In this document: in pieces, positions 21,200 through 29,228 of the stretch | Layout: every line of letters starts with the position of its first letter | How positions within the stretch are numbered: position 1 is the stretch's first letter | NCBI GenBank assembly: GCA_013306675.1 | Contig: JABLUY010000109.1 | Span: 1-64,000, forward strand | Direction: 5' to 3' | Length of the DNA stretch: 64,000 bases | From: Thraustochytrium sp. TN22 | Taxonomy: Eukaryota; Sar; Bigyra; Thraustochytrida; Thraustochytriidae | Translations under genes and position numbers: made by a program | Notes under the pieces: generated by a model | The model's database searches: none | What the model was told of the DNA's origin: nothing | What the model saw: the letters and a program-made list of their open reading frames with translations, nothing else

Positions 21200-22930
21200 A
21201 TGGAGCTGGAGTTCGCGGCGGCGGCGCGGCGGCTAGAGCGCGAGCGCGCGTCGCGACGGCGCGCGAACGAGGCGCGGCAGCGGCGCGAGGCGCGCGCCAA
21301 GGAGGAGGCGGCGGCGGCGGAGGCGCGCGTCGCGGCCGTGGCGGAAGCACGGCGACGCGCGCGCGCGCAGGAGGCGCGCGAGGCCGCGCGCCTCGAGGAG
21401 CAGAACGCCGGCGTGCGCTGGGAGGCGGTGCTGCGCGTCAAGCCGCTCGCCAAAGCCGCCACGAACCGCGTCGTGCTGCCGCGGTCCGCGCTAGAGGCGC
21501 TGGAGGCCCAGCGCGCGCTCGACGTTGTCGACGGCCCGCTCACGTTCGAGGTCTCGGTGCACGTCGATGGCGTCGGCGTCGTCACTACGCACTGTGGCGT
21601 CGACGAGTTCACCGAGGAAGAGGGCTGCTGTGCGCTGCCCCCCGCCGTTGCGCTCACGCTCACCGGTGACGCGAGCCGCGGACCCGACTGGCTCGTCGGC
21701 AAGGAGGTGCGCGTGCGCTTCGCACAGCTCCCGCATTACGACAAGGTGCAGGTCTCCTTCCAGCCGCGCGGCCGCGGCTTCCACCGCAGCGACGAGGATG
21801 TCGTCAACATCGACATCAAGGCCGTGCTCATGCGCGCGCTGCGCGACATGCTCACGCTTACCGAGGGCGACGTCGTGCCTCTGCGCCATGAAGGCGTCAC
21901 CTACGACCTCGTCGTGCGCTCGATGCGCCCCGAGCCCGCGCTTCTCATCCTCAACACCGATGTCGAGGTCGACCTCCTGCCCAGCGAGGAGGCCGAGCAG
22001 GAGCAGCAGCGCCGCCAGCAGCGTGCCGACTGGCTGCGGGACCGTCAGGCGCGCCTCGACGCCAAGCGCGAGAGCGCCTCCGGTGCCCCCTCTGCCTCAA
22101 CGCCGCCGCCAGCCCTGGGCTCGCTCGTCTTGCGCCTGCGCGTGCCCTCCGGCAAGGCCTTCACCGCCAGCTTCCAGCCCACGGACCCGCTCTCACGCGT
22201 GCTCGACTGGGCCGCGCTCTGCATGCCCGACCCGCCCGCAGACATTCCGCTGCATCCGGCCGAGAACGCGGAGTTTTATCTCGTGCACTCGCTCGGCCGC
22301 GGCCCGCGCCGCCGCTTCGACGTCACCATGGCCGACCGGCCGCTCGCCGACCTCGGCCTCCAGGCGCGCGACGCTCTCCTCGCCAACTGGAACTACTTTC
22401 CAGACGGCGACGCGCCCTCTCAAGACGACCAAGGCGACGACGCCCAAGGCAACGACGCCCAAGGCGACAACACAGGTGCCGCGTCCCCGCCTGCTCAGGC
22501 GGATGGCAGCCGCCTCAACAACCAACACATCGTTGCCGACGATGATGCCAAGGATGCCGCAGCGACCGGGGCGGTCGCCGCTGAGCCCAGAGCTGACGCC
22601 GAGTCCTTCTCCACCGCCATGCGGGAGGCCGAAGCCAAGCTCGACCGCTCTCTAGAGCAGGAGCACCTCCAGCGCGCCATGCAGGAGTCCCTCGCCGAGC
22701 GCCAGGCCGCCGACGGCGACCTCCCCGCCGACAAGGTCCACGTCTTCCACGCGCTCGTCGCCAAGGGCGTCCCCGCTCCCGAGGCCGCTCAGGCCGCCCA
22801 GCGCTACGCTGCCCAGATCGTCGACCTCGAGGCCATGGGCTTTGACGACCACGCGCGCAACATCACCCTCCTCGACCGCTACCAGGGCCGCCTCGAGCGC
22901 GTCGTCAACCTCCTCGCCGGCGGCGACTGA
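21200..22930 (+). CDS. UFD1-like protein with UBX, UIM and UBA modules
   Basis: Predicted p97/Cdc48 cofactor of 576 residues, one exon. Order: an N-terminal basic coiled coil (about 1-75, Glu/Arg/Ala-rich), a UFD1-type double-psi-barrel domain (about 75-270) with VVLPRSALEAL, GVDEFTEEEGCCALPP and VRFAQLPHYDKVQVSFQP, a linker, a UBX-like ubiquitin fold (about 310-405, from SLVLRLRVPSGKAFTASF to a hydrophobic end), a UIM-like helix (EQEHLQRAMQESLAERQ, about 485-505) and a C-terminal UBA domain (VDLEAMGFDDHARN to the last residues). The coiled coil plus UFD1 part resembles plant PRLI-interacting factor K, which continues into zinc fingers instead. The combination suggests recruitment of ubiquitylated clients to p97. 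The start chosen is the first ATG; it fits the start of the coiled coil. Confidence 0.82.
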   Translation: MELEFAAAARRLERERASRRRANEARQRREARAKEEAAAAEARVAAVAEARRRARAQEAREAARLEEQNAGVRWEAVLRVKPLAKAATNRVVLPRSALEALEAQRALDVVDGPLTFEVSVHVDGVGVVTTHCGVDEFTEEEGCCALPPAVALTLTGDASRGPDWLVGKEVRVRFAQLPHYDKVQVSFQPRGRGFHRSDEDVVNIDIKAVLMRALRDMLTLTEGDVVPLRHEGVTYDLVVRSMRPEPALLILNTDVEVDLLPSEEAEQEQQRRQQRADWLRDRQARLDAKRESASGAPSASTPPPALGSLVLRLRVPSGKAFTASFQPTDPLSRVLDWAALCMPDPPADIPLHPAENAEFYLVHSLGRGPRRRFDVTMADRPLADLGLQARDALLANWNYFPDGDAPSQDDQGDDAQGNDAQGDNTGAASPPAQADGSRLNNQHIVADDDAKDAAATGAVAAEPRADAESFSTAMREAEAKLDRSLEQEHLQRAMQESLAERQAADGDLPADKVHVFHALVAKGVPAPEAAQAAQRYAAQIVDLEAMGFDDHARNITLLDRYQGRLERVVNLLAGGD

Positions 22931-23970
22931 CCGACCCCACCGAGACCATTGATAGAAAAGAACCATCTCCCTGTACAAACAAAAAGAACGCAGCCTGATT
23001 GTGCCGCGTGCCGCCGGCCGCGCCACTGACATGCATTCCTTTTTTCCTTCTCTCAATTCCCTCAATTCCCGTTCTATCGTTCGCGGACGCCGTCTCGCAC
23101 GCGCTGCTGGCTTGTGAAGCTGGCCGGTGACACGCGCCCGCGCGCGCCGCTCGCTCCGGCCGCGGTGGCACGGACCGGCCGCGCGCGCGCGCTTTTCCAA
23201 GTCCTCGTACTCTACTCTCCAAGGCTCCAAGCCCTCTCGCTGCGGCTGCGCCTCGGCCGCATCGTGGCGTCTCGGCGCCGAGTCCGAGCGCGAGCGTCGT
23301 GCAAGCGCCGCGCAACCGGCCACCACTGCAAGCGCCGCGCGACGTCTCTCCGAGGCTCTTGACTTTTAAGACTCTACTTAGCTAACCAGGCGGAGTGGGC
23401 TTGCGCGTGCTGCCTCAAGTTTACCTCACCGTAACGCCAAGTTCAATTTCAACTTGCATCTTGACCACAACTTCAACTTGAGGCTTGCGCCCTCCCTCTC
23501 CTTGGCGGGTGTGCGCGCCCCCGCTCGGGCCGCCCATGCGACGGCCGCGGCGCAGTGGTGCTGAGGGGGGCGCTTCTCCCGCAGCCCCAGTGGAAACACT
23601 GCGCGGTGCTCCCACCTTCCCCCATACACAAGTACTTTCTATGCGGCCTCGCCAGCCCCCGTCAGCTTGACACCCCGCCCACAGCGCCGGAATCTCCCCT
23701 GGTCTGCACTGCGACCTAGAAGGCAGTGAGCACGCGGCGCCTGCACAGTGGCAGACGCGCGGGAGAGGGGGTAGGATCCTCTCCCACAGCCGATTTAGGA
23801 AGGGGGGAAATTGAGCGGTAAATCGCCCACACTTGTCAGTGGCGCGGGAGGAGGCGCGCGCCCGCAGAGGCCCACAGCCACGCAGGCTGGCGCGAAGGCG
23901 CGCGGGCAGACAGTCCAGCGCCGTCAAAGAGGGATTGACGAGCGCGCGCGGCGGAGCATAGCGTGCTCTT

Positions 23971-24002
<32 letters not shown>

Positions 24003-24143
24003 CAGTGGCAGGAGAGGTCGGCTTCTCCGCGCAGCCCTCTCGCTCGCTTGACGGTCTCCCGCGCGCGGCCCCTCGCCCCGGCGCTCGTCCGTCGCTCGAT
24101 CCGGCGCACGTCCGCCTCGCGTAGCGCGTAGACGACAGCCACC
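22931..24143. other. intergenic region
   Basis: About 1.2 kb upstream of the G-gamma gene. It holds a T/C-rich stretch near 23040-23080 and a GGC/GGT run at 23970-24005. Open frames on both strands are low in complexity and match no family. No structured RNA is recognised. Confidence 0.5.
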
Positions 24144-24359
24144 ATGCCGCTCGGCCGCGACATGAACAGCCTGAACGCGGAGCTCCGCGCGCTCGAGGCG
24201 GAGCTTAAGCTCGTGCAGGAGGCGCAGACCACCTCGGAGCGCTGCGACGAGATCACCAAGTACGTGGCTGAGAACGAGAGCTACGACGCGCTCGTGACCA
24301 AGACCCCGTCCAACCCGTTCACCCAGGTGCGCAGCTCGGGCGGTGGCTGCTGCGGATAA
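24144..24359 (+). CDS. heterotrimeric G-protein gamma subunit-like
   Basis: Small protein of 71 residues with the layout of G-gamma: an N-terminal helix that would pair with G-beta (LNAELRALEAELKLVQEAQ), then a second helix with CDEITKYV, and the NPF motif near the C terminus. Metazoan G-gamma proteins are 68-75 residues long. The start codon has a good context (CCACCATG). The C terminus is odd: it ends GGGCCG and has no CaaX box, although the two cysteines could be prenylated or acylated. A GT at NPFTQ|GTGCGC could instead be a splice donor leading to another C-terminal exon. The call rests on the whole-length pattern, not on a search. Confidence 0.72.
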   Translation: MPLGRDMNSLNAELRALEAELKLVQEAQTTSERCDEITKYVAENESYDALVTKTPSNPFTQVRSSGGGCCG

Positions 24360-25088
24360 GCTCTCTCCTCCCTTCCTCCACCACTTGCCGCTCTCGTCCT
24401 CTCCATGCCTGTCGTAGGCGCGCGGCGGGCCGGCGGTCCCCTGCTGTAGGTGCACGGCGCTGTAACTCTCTCCTCCGACGTACGCTCACGTCCGTCGCGG
24501 AGGAGGCGGCGGCGGTGCCGCGCGAGCCCAGTCGGCGCAGTTCTCGACCTGGCCCTGTCTCGACACCCTGCATCTGTTCTTGAGACTGGGCGAGGGCCGC
24601 GTCTCTTGTCTGGTACCTAGCGCCCCAATCATAACTCCATCCCCCTCTGTTTATCCATTCTTCTCTTGATCATGATGTCTAAGTGAGATGCGGCTCGGAA
24701 AGTTCGAGTTACTGGGCTCGCACAGCATTGCTGGCTGCTGCCTTGGTGTTTAGGACGACACATACAAGGGGGAGCCCCCGTGCTGCCGTGGCCCTTTCTT
24801 CATAGTTATAGTTCATCTGCCCAGTCCATCCATTGCCCCTTCGTGGGTCGATAGCAGCGTCGTAGTAGATCCTGCCTCTAGGTAGAAGACACAGAAAATC
24901 AAATCCCCCATTCCCTCTCTGCTCATTTCTGCGCTTCGTCACTCTGCACGACCTGCCGTCACTGGCACAAATAAATTTTCTTGTTTGGTTCTCTTTCTTC
25001 TTTCTCTCTGGATCTTTCTCTCTTGATCTTTCTCTCCTGATCTTTTCATTTTGCTTACAGAATGCTGACGCGCACGGGCAGCTTATGC
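24360..25088. other. intergenic region between convergent genes
   Basis: About 730 bp between the G-gamma stop and the FKBP stop. More AT-rich than its surroundings, with T/C-rich patches (24990-25045). Probably 3' leaders of both genes. No gene or structured RNA is recognised. Confidence 0.5.
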
Positions 25089-26090
25089 TCACTCCATCTC
25101 GCTCGTGTCGCGACCGGCCGCAACAATGGAAATGATCTCGACGTCAAAGACCAGGTCCGCGTTGGGCGGGATAACGCCATTGCCGGCGCCGAGCTCGCCA
25201 TACGCATGCACGCTGGGCAGGTGCACGGTGGCCTTCTCGCCAACGGTCATGGACAGGATGGCGTTGTCGAGGCCGATGATGAGCTGACGGTGGCCCGCCG
25301 TGAAGGTGAGCGGCTCGCCGCGGTCGCGGCTCGAGTCAAAGGGCGCGTCAGCGCCGTCCAGGCGACCTGAGTAGTGCATCGTCACACTGTCGCCGACGTT
25401 GGGCGTGGTCGACCCCGTGCCAGCCTGCACCACGTCCACGCGCACCGGCGGCAGCTGCTCCACGTCCACCACCCGCAGATCGAAGCAGAGCGTCTCGCCG
25501 GCCAGCGGGTGGTTCAGGTCCAGAACCGCCAGATTCTCGCCCGAGATCACCTCCACGCAGCGCACACGCTGGCCGGTGGGCATCTGCAGCATCGCGCCGG
25601 GCTCCACGTCCTCCGGCAGTCGGTCCAGCGGCACCTTGGTCAGCTTGCGCTCGTCCTTCTCACCGTATCCGAACTGCGGTGCCACCAGCACCTCCTTGCG
25701 CTCCTCGCCGGCGCGCATGCCGCGCACCTCCTCCTCGATGCCCTCGATCACCTCGCGCCTGCCTAGAATAAAGCTCATCGGCCCGCGCTCGCTGCTCGAA
25801 TCCAGCACCTCCTTGGACCCTGCCAGCCGCAGCGTGTAGTCCATGCGCACGAGCATCTCGTCCGCCGCCTGCAGCCGCGCCGCCTGCTCGCCCGCCGTGC
25901 TCAGCGCGCGCGGGCCGCCCGCGCCGTGCACGCGCACCCAGGCCGACGCCGTCAGCGAAGAGGTCCTCGTCGCCGTCGCCGTCGCCGTCGCCGTCGTCGC
26001 CGTCGTTGTCGTCGACGTCCATGCCGCCGTGCCCACGCGACCTCGCGCGCGCAGCCCCGCTGCCGCGCAGCGACCTAGCACCGCCGCCAT
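25089..26090 (-). CDS. double-domain FKBP-type peptidyl-prolyl isomerase, organelle-targeted
   Basis: Single-exon protein of 333 residues. Residues 1-75 form a probable organelle-targeting peptide: Arg/Ala-rich start (MAAVLGRCAAAGLRARGRVG), then a Thr/Ala dipeptide run. Residues about 78-220 match SlyD-type isomerases: DYTLRL, a split FKBP fold with RREVIEGIEEEVRGMRAGE, an inserted flap with FGYGEKDE, then NHPLAGETLCFDLRV. Residues about 225-333 are a canonical FKBP12-like domain (SVTMHYSGRLDGADAPFDSS, LIIGLDNAILSMTVGEKATVHLP with YGELGAGNGVIPPNADLVFDVEI), keeping the active-site pattern Y, D, F, I, Y. SlyD is a bacterial chaperone-isomerase, so the first half could be of organellar origin. 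The compartment (mitochondrion or plastid) cannot be settled from sequence alone. Confidence 0.85.
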   Translation of the reverse strand: MAAVLGRCAAAGLRARGRVGTAAWTSTTTTATTATATATATRTSSLTASAWVRVHGAGGPRALSTAGEQAARLQAADEMLVRMDYTLRLAGSKEVLDSSSERGPMSFILGRREVIEGIEEEVRGMRAGEERKEVLVAPQFGYGEKDERKLTKVPLDRLPEDVEPGAMLQMPTGQRVRCVEVISGENLAVLDLNHPLAGETLCFDLRVVDVEQLPPVRVDVVQAGTGSTTPNVGDSVTMHYSGRLDGADAPFDSSRDRGEPLTFTAGHRQLIIGLDNAILSMTVGEKATVHLPSVHAYGELGAGNGVIPPNADLVFDVEIISIVAAGRDTSEME

Positions 26091-26731
26091 CCTGCCGCGC
26101 GCCGTGCCCTCGCGAACTTGCTGCTCTGCCCTCTAGTGGCTGGCCGCGGCAGCTCTTACCTCGTTACTTTGCTCTCGGTCCTCCTCCAAGAAGCTTGTTC
26201 GCGGATCTCCGCCAATGCGGTTCAATCGTCGCCGCTCGTCGCCGCGGCCCGTGCAGTTCCACCTGCGAGGCGGCGTGGCGTGGCGTGGCGTGGCGTGGCG
26301 TGGCGTGGCGTGGCGTGGCGTCGCGTCGCGTCGCGTGGCTTGGCTGCGCCATGCCGATTTGCTGCCACTGCCTGCCTGCCTGCCTGCCTGCCTTTTTTGA
26401 AAATTTGAAATTGGCCACGACGTGGATGGAGCACGGCGCCGCGCAGATCTTCAACGCGGCCACCAGCCTGAGCCAGCTAGCTAGTTAGCGCAAGGCGTGT
26501 CACAGTGGCGGCTTGCCGGTGGGACTCGGACGCTCGGCTCAGCCGCCAGTTCGCGGCCGGCCCAAACGGGGTGCCCACGGCCCGGACCGCAGGAGGACGA
26601 GGGAGCGGTCCAGCAGACGCCAGCGTCCCGCGGACCGCCGGCCAGTGCCGCCGCCCCGACGCATCAAAGCGAAGATCAACCAACTGGTACATGCATTCTT
26701 TCTTACTGTTAGTTTGCTCGCCTTTGCTCGG
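26091..26731. other. intergenic region
   Basis: About 640 bp between two minus-strand genes. It holds the GGCGT minisatellite (26271-26336), a CTGC run (26365-26390) and a short AGCTAGCTAG tract (26474-26486). It would carry the FKBP promoter and the 3' leader of TRAPPC13. No further gene is recognised. Confidence 0.5.
26271..26336 (+). repeat. GGCGT pentanucleotide array
   Basis: About 13 tandem units, the first ten GTGGC and the last three GTCGC, upstream of the FKBP gene. Noncoding simple repeat. Confidence 0.9.
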
Positions 26732-28074
26732 CTAGCTCGCTGCGTGGACGTAGAGCTCCGGGCTGGGCGAGGTGAGCAAGGGCGCAGCCGAACGGGCGTC
26801 CACCACGGTGAGCGAAGAGACGGCGTGCAGGCCGGCGCGCAGAGGCAGCACGGAAAAGGCCCCTGCGCGGTGCTCGCGCGGGCCCAGCGTGCCGAGCGCG
26901 TGCGTGGTGACGCCCGTAAACAGCAGGCCGCCAGCAGGGTCGTCGGTGATGCGAAGCTGCGCGTGCACGTCGGCATCCGACGCGTTGGTCACCGTGTAGC
27001 TGACCTGGGCCGGCTCGCCCACGCGCAACGGCGAGTCCGGCTGCTTGACCAGCAGCAGCACGCCCGTGGGCCGCACGCATTTCCAGGTGAGCGGCTGCGA
27101 CTGCAGACGGCCCTGCTCCGCAAAGTCCGTGCGCCAGCGCGTGAAGACGCGCGCCACGGCGGCGCCGGGTTCAATCCGGGCCGCCGCGCCGCCACCCTCG
27201 GCCGCGCTCGCCTTTACCTCGTACAACTCGTTGTGCGTGCCACCAGGCGGCACCAGCCGTGGCGCCGGTCGCGCGCGGCCAGCATGGCCGCCACCCTCGT
27301 GCAGCTTCAAGGGCTTGCACGTGACGCCCTCGAGCAGCGGCAGGAGCTCCAGGTGCGAGAGCAGCAAGTCGCGGTCTGTCAGGTTCTCCAGCGTCACCTG
27401 CGCCAGCAGCTTGCGCGCGGACAGCGCGTCCTCCTCCTCGCCCGTCGTCACCTTGCTGAAAACGCACGAGAACGAGATGGGCTTGTCCACTGGGAACTTG
27501 TAGTGCTTGCGGATCGCGCGCTTCGACCCGGGGATGGCCTGGCTGTCGAACTCCACGCTCACGCGCAAGGTGTGCGTACCAATATTCGCCAGTTCCTTGT
27601 CCACGACCAGCGACACAATGTCCCCAGGTCGCACCACGGCCTTGCTACCAAACGTCTCGTTCGCACCCAAGGGCTCCTGCTCCTGCTCCTGCTCCCGCTG
27701 CTGCTTTGCGCGCCGATCCGTGAGCACGTGCCGCGTCCCTGCAGCTTCCAACTCCGCGCGAATCGTCACGTTGCGCACGGAATCGCACAGCCCGTTGTTG
27801 CACACGCTAATGTAGCAGGAAAACGTCTGCCCGATGAAGATCTTTCCCAGCCCGCTCGGCAGCAGCAGCGTCCCGGCCGGGCCCTGCGTCCACGCGCGGC
27901 CTTGGAGCCCGTGCAATCCGAGCGCTACTGGCACCTCCGACATGCGTGGTTTGTACAAACGCATCACCTTGAGCGCCAGCGACTGCTCCTCCTCCGTCGC
28001 CAGCCGCGGCCCCGACGAAGGCGATCCCGGAGGTCCTGGCTGTTGCCCGTACGCCTGTTGATGATGTGGATAGG

Positions 28075-28124
<50 letters not shown>

Positions 28125-28429
28125 GGCGGCGGCGGCGGCGGTGGCGGCGGCGGTGGTCCCTGTTGTAGAGGCTGCTGCTGCTGCTGATACCCGCCTTGCT
28201 GCTGCGGGTACTGACTGAGCGGCGGCGGCGTCGGCGGCGTCGGCGCTAGCGAAGCTAGCGACGACGAGGGCCCGAGCTGCGATGGCTGCTGCCTGGGCTG
28301 CGGTTGCTGCAGAGGCGGCGGCGGCGGTGCGTTCCAAGACGCTCCCGCTGCCAGCGACGCCCCGTGCGCGGCCGCCGTCGGCGAGATGCTCCCGCCGGCG
28401 AGCGGCGTCGCCGGGTACCTGCGCTCCAT
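26732..28429 (-). CDS. TRAPPC13: TRAPP complex subunit 13
   Basis: Predicted subunit of the TRAPPIII tethering/Rab-GEF complex, 565 residues, one exon. The first 170 residues are low-complexity: Pro/Gln-rich, with runs of Pro and Gln. The conserved part begins near LALKVMRLYKPRM and contains GQTFSCYISVCNNGLCDSVRN, matching the GETFSSYISVHND segment of human TRAPPC13, then ELANIGTHTLRVSVEF (human VKEIGTHILVCAVSY), KFPVDKPISF and VTLENLTDRDLLLSHLEL (human AQIQNITTSPMFMEKVSL). The C-terminal half forms a second immunoglobulin-like region (VSYTVTNASDADVHAQLRI). The start is the first ATG of the frame. Length beyond the animal protein (about 417) comes from the N-terminal low-complexity segment and inserts. 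Confidence 0.85.
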
Positions 28430-29228
28430 GCTACCCGCTCGCGCCACCTCTGCACTGCTCCGCTCCCCGCACAGTCGCGCCCCACGCGTCCCTTGCGGCG
28501 CCGTGCGCCCCTCGCTCGCGCCCGCGCTTCGCGACGCCACACCACGCACTGTCGTTGAAGTAGAAGAAGATCTGCACGAACATCACAACAAGGTCGTCGC
28601 GATGTTGATCATGGCCACCTTTTCTTCTCGATCGATCATCACTCGGAGTCGGAGCGCGCCACGGCAAGAAGGCACGAAGACGACGCACAGCCTGACGCTT
28701 TCGCTGGCACACATCAAGTGACGTGCCTGCCCTTGACGCGAACGAAGGAATTGCTGTCAGATCAATTGGTTGCTCTTTCTCCAAATCAAAGAGGCCCGCT
28801 TCTTGTTTGCAACGAGTCATCACATTGTCTTCATTCGCTAAAAAGGCGCCAGGATCGAAGCCGGCGGGCACCAAGTCCAAGGTCAACACGGACTGACTGA
28901 CTGTGAGTCAGACTGACTGACTCAGCCTGAGCTGCCAGTGCCAGTGTGAGTTTGCGAACCTGGCCGTTGAGGGCATCCAAAGCCTGCGTGAAACCGGGTC
29001 GTGGTCAATCATTGACAGTGAGTGGGGCGCCGGACACCATCAATGCACTGCAGACGCTGTTCGCAGCAGGCGCGGCCTGCACGACGCGCAGCCCGGCCTT
29101 GCGGCTGGGCTGCGCGAGGCGCTCGACCCGTGGCTGGCGTTCGCACCGACGTGTCTCGTGCGGCAAGGTAGTAGGGCTCGGCTGCCCACGCAAATTCAAG
29201 CAGCGCGCGCTGCTCCTTTGTAGGCGAA
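28430..29228. other. divergent upstream region of TRAPPC13 and the MORN gene
   Basis: About 800 bp between divergent start codons, presumably containing both promoters. A patch of GACTGACTGACT and CAGTGCCAGTG words occupies 28893-28948. No gene or RNA is recognised. Confidence 0.5.
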
